Shown one piece after another: positions 8,085 to 14,183 of a stretch of 14,183 bases of DNA. The position numbers and the translations under genes were made by a program. The stretch comes from Eubacterium sp. CAG:248 (GTDB lineage Bacteria > Bacillota > Clostridia > Lachnospirales > Lachnospiraceae). The notes below the pieces were generated by a model. The model saw only the letters and a list, made by a program, of their open reading frames with translations. It did not search any database and had not been told where the DNA came from. The stretch covers positions 17,480-31,662 of the forward strand of contig FR886227.1 in the NCBI GenBank assembly GCA_000436475.1, written 5' to 3'. The stretch's first letter is position 1, and the number at the start of each line of letters is the position of its first letter.

Positions 8085-8113
8085 ATTATATAAAGGCTTT
8101 TACTTGTTGTAAA
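8085..8113 (-). promoter_or_regulatory. Sigma-70-type promoter of the transporter-ttdA-ttdB operon
   Basis: On the minus strand, -35 TTTACA (8113-8108) and a perfect -10 TATAAT (8090-8085) are separated by exactly 17 bp. Transcription would begin near 8078, leaving a leader of about 67 nt before the transporter ATG. The -35 is embedded in a perfect palindrome (8107-8120). Confidence 0.75.
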
Positions 8114-8137
8114 TTTACAAAAAACTATGATATCATA
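8107..8137. promoter_or_regulatory. Two perfect palindromes, candidate LysR operator sites
   Basis: TTGTAAATTTACAA (8107-8120) is a perfect 14-bp palindrome overlapping the operon's -35. TATGATATCATA (8126-8137) is a perfect 12-bp palindrome centred about 54 bp upstream of the inferred start, a usual distance for a LysR-type activator's recognition site. A partial copy, TATGATATAAT, recurs at 8185-8195 next to the regulator's own likely -10. Binding is inferred from position and symmetry. Confidence 0.5.
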
Positions 8138-8186
8138 ATTTTTTTTTATGTGTTTTTAACAATTTTAGGCATTTTAGACAAAAGTA

Positions 8187-8195
8187 TGATATAAT
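8187..8195 (+). promoter_or_regulatory. Extended -10 promoter candidate for the lysR-type gene
   Basis: TGATATAAT is an exact extended -10 (TG, one base, TATAAT). No -35 of quality lies 17 bp upstream. It would give a leader of roughly 175 nt before the regulator. The rest of the intergenic stretch to 8378 is A/T-rich with no other signal that I could fix. Confidence 0.4.
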
Positions 8196-8378
8196 TTTAA
8201 CATTTTTTTAATATTAATTATCAACTTTTAACAATTGCACTATGTATACAAATAATGTATATTTCTAAAAAGACTTAATTAATGCTTATATAGTACATAA
8301 AAATAAGGATTTTTAGTTCTAAGATGCTTTATAAAAAGAAAAATAGATTATAACAAGTACAAGGGAGAAATGAATATT

Positions 8379-9251
8379 ATGAAAATTGTTCAATTAGAAT
8401 ACTTCTGTGCTGCAACAAGACTACACAGTATAACCCAGGCTGCTGCTGAATTATATGTCACACAGCCTGCTATTTCTACAGCTATTAAGGAGCTTGAAAA
8501 GGAGTTCTCCATAAACCTTTTTACAAGAACAAAAAACCACCTTTCACTTACTAAGGAGGGAGAAGTGTTTTATCAGAAAGCACAAAAGCTCTTGGCAGAA
8601 TATAACGATACTATGGAACAGTTTCACGATCTTGGTAAAAATATATCTCCTTTACGAATAGGCATCCCACCTCTTCTTAGCACAATATTTTTTCCAGATA
8701 TGCTGATTGAGTTTAGAAAGGAATATCCTGACATTCCATTTGAATTATTTGAATATGGCTCTATCCGTGCTGCCAATATGGTTATGGAAGGTAAACTTGA
8801 TCTTGCACTTGTAAATATGCATTTTTATGAGATAGATAAGCTGAATACCTATAAGCTGATGACTGACAAACTGGTATTCTGTGTATCAAAGGAACATTCA
8901 CTTGCCAAATGTCATGAAATAACTATTGATATGATTAAAGATGAACCAGTTATTATGTATAATACTGACTCTGTTCAAAATGAAACACTTGAAGCAGCCT
9001 TTAAGAGCTTAGGAATCAATCCTCATACCATTCTTCATGCGAGCCAGTTATATACAATAAGAAACTTCGTATGTAATAATTTAGGTGGTGCATTTCTTTA
9101 CTCCTCTATGCTTCGCAATCTGCCGGGTGTAATTGGTCTTCCTATTAATCCTGCCATTTCACAGGATATAGGAATTGTATGGAGAAACGGCAGCTACACA
9201 ACAGATAGTACAGAAAAGTTTATTAATTACGTTAAGAATCGCAGTTTCTGA
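8379..9251 (+). CDS. LysR-type transcriptional regulator, divergent from the tartrate operon
   Basis: A 290-residue LysR-family DNA-binding regulator. The N-terminal winged helix-turn-helix (about 1-60: MKIVQLEYFCAATRLHSITQ, then TQPAISTAIKELE and LFTRTKNHLSLTKEG) is typical, followed by a linker helix and a periplasmic-binding-protein-like effector domain (about 90-290). The start at 8379 fits LysR N-termini and lies about 11 nt after AAGGGAG; the ATG at 8370 is only 2 nt from that site and is less likely. Position and orientation, divergent from a transporter plus a tartrate-type dehydratase, match E. coli TtdR, which activates ttdABT. It probably senses the substrate diacid and controls the operon and itself through the palindromes between them. 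The effector is an inference. Its stop is two bases from the convergent acetyltransferase stop. Confidence 0.88.
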   Translation: MKIVQLEYFCAATRLHSITQAAAELYVTQPAISTAIKELEKEFSINLFTRTKNHLSLTKEGEVFYQKAQKLLAEYNDTMEQFHDLGKNISPLRIGIPPLLSTIFFPDMLIEFRKEYPDIPFELFEYGSIRAANMVMEGKLDLALVNMHFYEIDKLNTYKLMTDKLVFCVSKEHSLAKCHEITIDMIKDEPVIMYNTDSVQNETLEAAFKSLGINPHTILHASQLYTIRNFVCNNLGGAFLYSSMLRNLPGVIGLPINPAISQDIGIVWRNGSYTTDSTEKFINYVKNRSF

Positions 9252-9253
9252 TA

Positions 9254-9802
9254 TTACACCAGCTTTTCATATGCGATTCTTTCTGATCCGTCATTTACGT
9301 GTATAATTCCGCACCTCTTAAAACCGTTCTTTTCTATAACGTGCTGCATTATTTTATTATCATTATGTGTATCTATTCTAAGATGATTTATGCTCTGTTC
9401 ACAGAATTGCACTGCCATGGCCAGTACACCATGTATCCTTCCATCGCCTGCAACTCTGTGAATAGTTCCATACATGTCATCTGACAACCAGCTTCCACGC
9501 TCTATAACCTTATATGTTGGATCTTCTCCTATCTTAAAGAAAAACACTCCATGGACTATGCTGTTTTCATTATCTGCACCTTTCTTTATCCCATCCAGGG
9601 TTTCTGTGCCAGTTTCCTCTATTACATAAAGATTACCAGCAGATATATCTTCATCTATTACCTCTTTTGACGGATTATTATTTTTCCATTGATTTGGATT
9701 ACCATTGGCTGCCATAAAGTTTCTAGCATACGCATATATTTCCAATATTCTGGCTTTATCTTTTTCCTGTGCCATTCTGATTACATATTTATCCATATTC
9801 AT
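9254..9802 (-). CDS. GNAT-family N-acetyltransferase
   Basis: A 182-residue protein of the GCN5-related acetyltransferase fold, which moves an acetyl group from acetyl-CoA to an amine; the substrate is unknown. The N-terminus (YVIRMAQEKDKARILEIY) is the usual first strand and helix. The acetyl-CoA loop lies near 114-134 (IHRVAGDGRIHGVLAMAVQF) and departs from the strict Q/R-x-x-G-x-G/A pattern. The C-terminal half has LRIDTHNDNKIMQHVIEKNGF (141-161), a very characteristic block of a GNAT subgroup common in Firmicutes. The start at 9802 is preceded by TTAGGAG at about 12 nt, a long spacing; an ATG at 9796 is an alternative. A long hairpin occupies the leader. Neighbouring genes do not reveal its role. 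Confidence 0.85.
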   Translation of the reverse strand: MNMDKYVIRMAQEKDKARILEIYAYARNFMAANGNPNQWKNNNPSKEVIDEDISAGNLYVIEETGTETLDGIKKGADNENSIVHGVFFFKIGEDPTYKVIERGSWLSDDMYGTIHRVAGDGRIHGVLAMAVQFCEQSINHLRIDTHNDNKIMQHVIEKNGFKRCGIIHVNDGSERIAYEKLV

Positions 9803-9830
9803 AATACACTTACACTCCTAACAATATTAT

Positions 9831-9904
9831 GATGTAAGTGTCAAAAGTATACATTACGTTTGTGCTCGCAAAAATAAGCAATTTATACTTTTGATACTTA
9901 CACC
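9831..9904 (-). repeat. Long stem-loop in the leader of the GNAT gene
   Basis: Arms 9831-9851 and 9884-9904 are inverted copies with 19 of 21 positions matching, around the core TGTAAGTGTCAAAAGTATA. The loop of about 32 nt holds a further TTTG/CAAA helix. If the promoter at 9917-9945 is used, the hairpin begins only a few bases into the transcript and ends about 28 nt before the start codon, close to the ribosome binding site. It shares the core GTCAAAAG and the general architecture with the hairpin at 2804-2878. Confidence 0.65.
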
Positions 9905-9916
9905 ATATTACCCATC

Positions 9917-9945
9917 AATATATCGCATTTATCGTATTTTAGCAA
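9917..9945 (-). promoter_or_regulatory. Candidate promoter of the GNAT gene
   Basis: On the minus strand, TTGCTA (9945-9940) and TATATT (9922-9917) are 17 bp apart, with transcription predicted near 9910. The match is moderate in A/T-rich DNA. The rest of 9946-10157 holds the aminotransferase terminator and nothing else I recognise. Confidence 0.45.
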
Positions 9946-10024
9946 TATAAAAGCATACATCCTGCCTGCCATATATTATAGCTGCCGTACATCATACCTG
10001 CTGCTCTTATTAATTAAAAATATA

Positions 10025-10068
10025 AGATGCCTGATTATGTTTCCTATAAAAACAATAACCAGACATCT
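10025..10068 (-). terminator. Terminator of the aminotransferase gene
   Basis: As minus-strand RNA, AGATGTCTGGTTAT (10068-10055) pairs with ATAATCAGGCATCT (10038-10025) over 14 bp with two G-U wobbles, which would be A-C on the plus strand. The downstream run ATATTTTTAATT follows. It lies about 90 bp past the aminotransferase stop. Confidence 0.65.
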
Positions 10069-10157
10069 CTTTCACTTACTATATGTCTATATATAACAAT
10101 ATGCTGTAAATCATCTGAAATTATATTAAACAGCTATATTAGAAAGTCCTTCCAGGA

Positions 10158-11375
10158 TTACTTACTAAGGCTTTCTACTGTTTCCTTAATAATCTCATAT
10201 GCCTTATCACAATCCTCCTCTGATACTATAAGAGGTGGAACCATACGGATAATATGTGCTCCGATTGCTGTAATAAGAAGATGTCTGTCAAAGCATCCAT
10301 GCTTTACATCTACTCCACCGATAGTATCATCGAACTCAACACCAACTAATAAACCCTGATGTCTGACCTCCTTAACATGAGGCAATGTTTCTAACTTAGC
10401 GCTGAAATAATCTCCCATTTTCTTTGCATTACCAGCTAAATCCCTGTCAAGAAGTTCATTAACCTCTGCAAGAGCTGCTGCACATGATACTGGATGTCCA
10501 CCAAAGGTTGTACCATGTGAACCAGGAGTAAATGCCTTTGCAACCTCAGCTGTTGCACATATAGCTCCGATAGGCATACCACCTCCAAGTGCTTTAGCCA
10601 TAGATACGATATCTGGCTTAATACCATAATTCATATAAGACATTACAGCACCAGTTCTGCACCAGCCTGTCTGAACCTCATCAATAAGAAGTAACATCTC
10701 ATGTTCATCACAAAACTTTCTTAAGCCTGTCATGAATTCCATAGTAGCAGGATGTACACCACCTTCGCCCTGTACTGGTTCAATCATAATAGCAATTGTG
10801 TTCTCTGTGCAGGCATCCTCAAACGCTTTAAGATCATTATATGGTGCATATGAGAAACCATATGCCATAGGACCGAAACCAACCTGACATCCATTACCTG
10901 GCTGACCAGTTGCAGACATAGCACCAAATGTTCTTCCATGGAAGCCATCCTTTGCTGTTACAATATGATATCTGTTTGGTCCATACTTTTCAATACCATA
11001 CTTTCGAGCCATCTTAATCATAGCTTCGTTAGCCTCTGTACCTGAATTCTGATAAAATATCTTATCCATTCCAATAGTTTCACATACTTTCTCAGCAAGC
11101 AATGCCTGAGGGATTGTATATGGATAGTTAAATGTATGCATTATATCTGAAACCTGATCCTTAACAGCAGCAACAACCTTCTCATTACAACTGCCTGCGC
11201 TATTTACCGCAATACCTGCATAAAAGTCAAGATATGGTGTTTTATTTTCATCATATATATACATATCCTTAGCTGTTTCAGCAACAAAGTCAAATCTTTC
11301 ATATGTATCAATCATATACTTACTTACTTTGTCCTTAATATCCTGTGCTGTTAATCCTGTATCCTTTAATTTCAT
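10158..11375 (-). CDS. argD: Class III PLP aminotransferase, acetylornithine aminotransferase-like
   Basis: A fold-type I, class III aminotransferase of 405 residues, close in length and motifs to ArgD, which makes N-acetylornithine from N-acetylglutamate semialdehyde in arginine synthesis. Visible features are NSGTEANE (110-117, PLP phosphate binding), FHGRTFG (145-151), the cofactor aspartate in LLIDEVQTGWCRTG (Asp232), the Schiff-base lysine Lys261 (SMAKALGGGMPIGA), and TTFGGHPVSCAAA (289-301). The start at 11375 is taken because AAAGGAG lies 6 nt upstream; an upstream in-frame ATG at 11414 has no such site and lies above a leader hairpin. No other arginine gene is present. With a cupin-type regulator next door, a role with putrescine, GABA or another omega-amine is a real alternative, and the symbol is tentative. 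Confidence 0.72.
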   Translation of the reverse strand: MKLKDTGLTAQDIKDKVSKYMIDTYERFDFVAETAKDMYIYDENKTPYLDFYAGIAVNSAGSCNEKVVAAVKDQVSDIMHTFNYPYTIPQALLAEKVCETIGMDKIFYQNSGTEANEAMIKMARKYGIEKYGPNRYHIVTAKDGFHGRTFGAMSATGQPGNGCQVGFGPMAYGFSYAPYNDLKAFEDACTENTIAIMIEPVQGEGGVHPATMEFMTGLRKFCDEHEMLLLIDEVQTGWCRTGAVMSYMNYGIKPDIVSMAKALGGGMPIGAICATAEVAKAFTPGSHGTTFGGHPVSCAAALAEVNELLDRDLAGNAKKMGDYFSAKLETLPHVKEVRHQGLLVGVEFDDTIGGVDVKHGCFDRHLLITAIGAHIIRMVPPLIVSEEDCDKAYEIIKETVESLSK

Positions 11376-11391
11376 AATTGACTCCTTTCTG

Positions 11392-11407
11392 CGTACCCTT
11401 TGGTACG
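11392..11407 (-). promoter_or_regulatory. Small hairpin just upstream of the aminotransferase ribosome binding site
   Basis: CGTACC and GGTACG pair over 6 bp with a 4-nt loop, ending 3 nt before the AAAGGAG site. It could influence initiation or stabilise the 5' end; nothing more can be said from sequence. Confidence 0.35.
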
Positions 11408-11452
11408 TATCCAAAAATTGTTTTTTCTCACATCTTTCAATAAATGTGTTAA

Positions 11453-11481
11453 TAAATAGTTGGTTACTTAAGCAGTGTCAA
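11453..11481 (-). promoter_or_regulatory. Promoter of the aminotransferase gene (P2)
   Basis: On the minus strand, a perfect -35 TTGACA (11481-11476) and -10 TATTTA (11458-11453) have a 17-bp spacer. The start would be near 11446, giving a leader of about 70 nt that includes the hairpin at 11392-11407. Confidence 0.65.
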
Positions 11482-11512
11482 CAAATGCATTCTTATAATA
11501 ACGAAAATAAAA

Positions 11513-11558
11513 AAGGCAAAGGCGAACAACTTGTTAGTTGTAATGGCGCCTTTGCCTT
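11513..11558 (-). terminator. Strong hairpin terminator upstream of the aminotransferase promoter
   Basis: A 12-bp perfect stem, AAGGCAAAGGCG with CGCCTTTGCCTT, is extended by an inner ACAAC/GTTGT helix. On the minus strand it runs directly into CCTTTTTTATTTTC. It may end transcripts from the XRE-cupin gene 280 bp upstream, or those from the promoter at 11590-11618. The T-tract is on the minus strand only. Confidence 0.75.
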
Positions 11559-11589
11559 AATTAATTCGTTCTATTTATTTGACATTGAT

Positions 11590-11618
11590 ACATTAACATA
11601 TAATATATTGGATGTCAA
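11590..11618 (-). promoter_or_regulatory. Promoter candidate (P1) firing into the terminator
   Basis: On the minus strand, a perfect -35 TTGACA (11618-11613) and -10 TAATGT (11595-11590) lie 17 bp apart, with a start near 11583. The terminator helix begins about 25 nt later, so the product would be an RNA of about 80 nt with no coding capacity that I can see. An inverted pair TTGACAT (11579-11585) and ATGTCAA (11612-11618) flanks the -10, possibly an operator. Confidence 0.5.
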
Positions 11619-11657
11619 CACTGTATTTAAAAAAATGCAGAAATTGGATTTTTTTCA

Positions 11658-11678
11658 CCGCAAAAAAGTTTTTTGCGG
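11658..11678. repeat. Perfect near-loopless palindrome
   Basis: CCGCAAAAAA and TTTTTTGCGG form a perfect 10-bp inverted repeat around a single G. On the plus strand it is followed by ATATTTTTTAT, so it could terminate plus-strand transcription, but no plus-strand gene precedes it. The rest of the gap from 11619 to 11836 is A/T-rich without recognisable features. Confidence 0.5.
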
Positions 11679-11836
11679 ATATTTTTTATAATATTCAGTT
11701 AATTATCTGTTAAAACTGTATTTTTATGCATATTTTTAATTATTTATCGTTCTGTTTTTTTATGTTAATTTTATCCAAGCTATATCATCATCTGTTTCTG
11801 CAATTATTTGTGCATTATATTGGACACGATGTGCAT

Positions 11837-12391
11837 TTAATGATAATCCATGAATACACATAGAAGCTCTAACCTCTCATCTGTTTCGTTTCTATATGTA
11901 TGAACCTTATCTGTTTCAAACCGATACACCTGCCCACACTCTACTATCTGTATATCATTATTGCACTCAATTGTAAGCTGTCCCTTAAATACACTTATAT
12001 ATTCCCTGGTTTTCTCTCCATGAGCACCACTTACATATTCATTACCAGCTTCAATATTTATCCTGTATATCTCAAAAAGATGATTATCTTCATATGGAAA
12101 ACAAGTCCACACTGTATACTTTCCTTCCGACTCTTTAGTCGGGATCATATCTTTGATATCAACAAGACAAGACTCCATAGGTGGTGTATCTATAAGCTCA
12201 TGAAATTCTATTCTTAGTCCACTTGCAATCTTTCCAAGTGTACCTAACGATGGATTGGCAGCATCTTTTTCTATCTGTGCAAGCATGCTTTTGCTTACTC
12301 CTGTCTGTTCTGACACAGCATCCAGACTCATTCCCTTAGATGTCCTTATTCTATTAAGATTAACTGCTACATTGTGAGATAAGTAATCCAT
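11837..12391 (-). CDS. XRE-family transcriptional regulator with C-terminal cupin domain
   Basis: A 184-residue regulator with an N-terminal helix-turn-helix (about 9-64: RTSKGMSLDAVSEQTGVSKS, then LAQIEKDAANPSLGTLGKIA) and a C-terminal cupin_2 barrel (about 108-182) that includes AHGEKTREYISVFKGQLTIE and ends CVFMDYH. Proteins of this size and layout include E. coli PuuR, the repressor of putrescine use (185 residues), and many regulators of amino-acid and amine metabolism; the cupin senses a small molecule. The start is supported by AGGGAG 7 nt upstream. It lies 84 bp after the polyphosphate kinase on the same strand with no terminator seen between, so the two may be co-transcribed. The class III aminotransferase downstream is a plausible target. 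Effector and regulon are inferred. Confidence 0.85.
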   Translation of the reverse strand: MDYLSHNVAVNLNRIRTSKGMSLDAVSEQTGVSKSMLAQIEKDAANPSLGTLGKIASGLRIEFHELIDTPPMESCLVDIKDMIPTKESEGKYTVWTCFPYEDNHLFEIYRINIEAGNEYVSGAHGEKTREYISVFKGQLTIECNNDIQIVECGQVYRFETDKVHTYRNETDERLELLCVFMDYH

Positions 12392-12475
12392 ATAACATCT
12401 CCCTGTGCGCTTTTAGTTTTTTCATAGGTCATTTGACACTATCTGATTAGATTTATTATTCAACATGTATGTCCT

Positions 12476-13942
12476 CTAAAGTCTTGCCTCAAGTGCTTCG
12501 ATAACTGTCTTTAATGCCTTAATTCTGGCATACTTTTTATCATTGGATTCCAATATATGCCAAGGGGCATAAGCTGTATTAGTCTTTAAAAGCATCTCAT
12601 TAACAGCCTCCTCGTAGCTGTCCCACTTTTCTCTGTTTCGCCAGTCTTCTTCTGTTATCTTCCAGCGTTTTTCAGGAGTATTCTCCCTGTCCTTAAATCT
12701 TTCAAGCTGTGTATCTTTATCAATCTGTACCCAGAACTTTATTATAACTGCACCCCAGTCTGAAAGCTCCTTCTCAAACTCATTAATCTCAACATATGCT
12801 CTCTGCCAGTCATTTACGCTACAGAAGCTCTCAAGTCTTTCAACCATAACTCTTCCATACCAGGTTCTGTCAAATATTGCTATATGTCCTGTCTTTGGCA
12901 GCCTGTTCCAGAACCGCCATAGATAATGCCTTGCTTTCTCGTGTGGCTCAGGACTTGCTATAGGATGCACTTCATATCCTCTTGGATCAAGTGCCTCTGC
13001 TATCCTTCTTATATTGCCTCCCTTTCCAGCGGCATCCCAGCCCTCATAAGCTATGATAACAGGAATCTTCTTTTTATATAATTCATTATGAAGTTCTCCA
13101 AGCTTTTTCTGATACATGCCCAGAAGTCTTTCATATTCTTCGTCCGAAAGGCTCTTATCAAGATTAACCTCTGAAAGCTTATGGATAGGCTTAAGTGGAA
13201 ATGCATTCTGCAGCAATGGAACTGACAATGCACTATTGGCAAATGCTGTATCTATACCCTGAACGATTGTTTCAAGCACCTGCAGCTGTGCCCATTTTTT
13301 ATCCTTTGCATTAACCAGATACCATGGTGCACTTGAATGGTTAGTATCACAAAGATACTGATCATAAACAATCTGACATTCATCATAGTGCTTATTCTGC
13401 CATTTATCATGCTCACTTACACGCCACTTTGTATTCTTATCTTCCTTAAGCTTATTAAGCCGCTTTTTTTGTTCTTTTTTATCTATATCAAAGAAAAACT
13501 TAAGAAGCAGATATCCATTATCTGTTAATTGCCGTTCAAATCTTTTAATGCTTTCTACCCTCTTATTATACTGTTCGTCTGATAATTCTCCTCTTAACTT
13601 CTGTCTTGTAACCTCTGACATCCATCCACTATCCATAAAAACGAACTTTCCAGCCTCTGGAATTTTTATAAAATGTCTATATAAAAATGGTTTTCTTTTC
13701 TCTTCATCTGTAGGTTCATCCATGACTGCAACCTTAAAAAATCTTGGATCAATATTTTTTATTACTTTTCCTAAAACACTTCCTTTTCCAGCTGCACCCC
13801 ATCCTTCAAACAAAACAATAACCGGAAGCTTTTTTTCTTTCATCATGATCTGCTGTTTAACAAGCCTATCTCTTGCTGCTTTAAGTCTGTTTTCAATCTC
13901 TTCATCTGATGGCAATTCCATTTTATTCCAATCCTTTAACAT
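12476..13942 (-). CDS. pap: Two-domain PPK2 polyphosphate kinase (polyphosphate:AMP phosphotransferase type)
   Basis: A 488-residue protein made of two tandem PPK2 domains, the layout of class II PPK2 enzymes, which use polyphosphate to turn AMP into ADP. The C-terminal domain (about 265-488) has an intact Walker A, EGWDAAGKGG (300-309), and lid/Walker B segment FDRTWYGRVMVER (357-369), plus the usual RFWNRLPKTG and APWHILES. The N-terminal domain (about 10-240) keeps the fold signals EGWGAAGKGS (46-55), APWYLVNA and the LKFFFDIDKKEQKKRL helix. However, the Walker A aspartate is glycine and the DRTWYGR segment has become DSGWMSE, so this half is probably catalytically weak or inactive. AGGAG lies 9 nt before the ATG. 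No ppk1 or ppx is in view. Single-domain relatives make ATP or GTP, so AMP specificity rests on the two-domain layout. The upstream 240 bp are extremely A/T-rich with several -10-like hexamers but no clear promoter. Confidence 0.88.
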   Translation of the reverse strand: MLKDWNKMELPSDEEIENRLKAARDRLVKQQIMMKEKKLPVIVLFEGWGAAGKGSVLGKVIKNIDPRFFKVAVMDEPTDEEKRKPFLYRHFIKIPEAGKFVFMDSGWMSEVTRQKLRGELSDEQYNKRVESIKRFERQLTDNGYLLLKFFFDIDKKEQKKRLNKLKEDKNTKWRVSEHDKWQNKHYDECQIVYDQYLCDTNHSSAPWYLVNAKDKKWAQLQVLETIVQGIDTAFANSALSVPLLQNAFPLKPIHKLSEVNLDKSLSDEEYERLLGMYQKKLGELHNELYKKKIPVIIAYEGWDAAGKGGNIRRIAEALDPRGYEVHPIASPEPHEKARHYLWRFWNRLPKTGHIAIFDRTWYGRVMVERLESFCSVNDWQRAYVEINEFEKELSDWGAVIIKFWVQIDKDTQLERFKDRENTPEKRWKITEEDWRNREKWDSYEEAVNEMLLKTNTAYAPWHILESNDKKYARIKALKTVIEALEARL

Positions 13943-14183
13943 ATTAATAATCTCCTTTCCATAATCATGACAATTCTATTATTATTTTATAATGCGTAAA
14001 TAAAGTATTACTATCAAACAAGTATCTTTACTAGTATATTTATGATATACTGTATCTATATCTTTTTATTTACAGCTATTATACACTATAATTATAATAA
14101 ACACCACTTTTTGTATATTATTTTATATTTCATTTTTTTATTTCATTATTTTTAATACAATACAGATTCATTAGTGTACAAAA

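Noticed and set aside
11329..11691. Open frame of 120 codons on the plus strand over the aminotransferase leader
   Set aside because: It runs antisense across the aminotransferase start, both promoters and the terminator hairpin. It has no ribosome binding site of note, and the protein looks like translated A/T-rich spacer.
13548..13964. 138-codon plus-strand frame opposite the polyphosphate kinase N-domain
   Set aside because: It is antisense to clear PPK2 coding sequence, with Ser/Leu/Phe-rich composition that reflects the complement of the real gene.

Overview
The window reads as an ordinary chromosomal segment of a low-G+C Gram-positive anaerobe. The codon use is A+T-rich, nearly every gene has a strong AGGAGG-type ribosome binding site, and the intergenic DNA is very A/T-rich and full of hairpins. 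The gene content and the look of the proteins suggest Bacillota, probably a gut Lachnospiraceae relative; that placement is an impression, not a search result. I see no phage, IS, CRISPR, tRNA or rRNA features and no broken gene.

Layout. 226-2523 (-) is cobalamin-independent methionine synthase MetE. Diverging from it across a 419-bp gap with a long structured hairpin is a YbaK/ProX-type aminoacyl-tRNA deacylase (2943-3491, +). Converging on that gene is an ArAE_1-family membrane protein (3605-4609, -). After a hairpin terminator and a 340-bp stretch crowded with inverted repeats comes a minus-strand operon of a DASS/SLC13 anion transporter (6743-8011) and the two subunits of an iron-sulfur hydro-lyase (5732-6631 and 5106-5732). 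The subunits look more like L(+)-tartrate dehydratase TtdA/TtdB than fumarase. A LysR-type regulator (8379-9251, +) diverges from this operon, with a good promoter and two perfect palindromes between them. The order regulator / transporter / alpha / beta parallels the E. coli ttdR-ttdABT system, so the likely job is uptake of L-tartrate or a related C4 diacid and its dehydration to oxaloacetate.

The second half is on the minus strand: a GNAT acetyltransferase (9254-9802) whose stop lies two bases from the lysR stop; an ArgD-like class III aminotransferase (10158-11375); an XRE-cupin regulator (11837-12391); and a two-domain PPK2 polyphosphate kinase (12476-13942) whose N-terminal half has lost active-site residues. 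The aminotransferase has its own promoter. Just upstream of it a second promoter runs straight into a hairpin-plus-T-tract terminator, which would make a roughly 80-nt leader or small RNA.

No wholly novel multi-gene system is evident. The points most worth a second look are the tartrate-versus-fumarate assignment, the promoter-terminator-promoter arrangement at 11453-11618, the long hairpins at 2804-2878 and 9831-9904, and the inverted-repeat-rich gap at 4763-5105.
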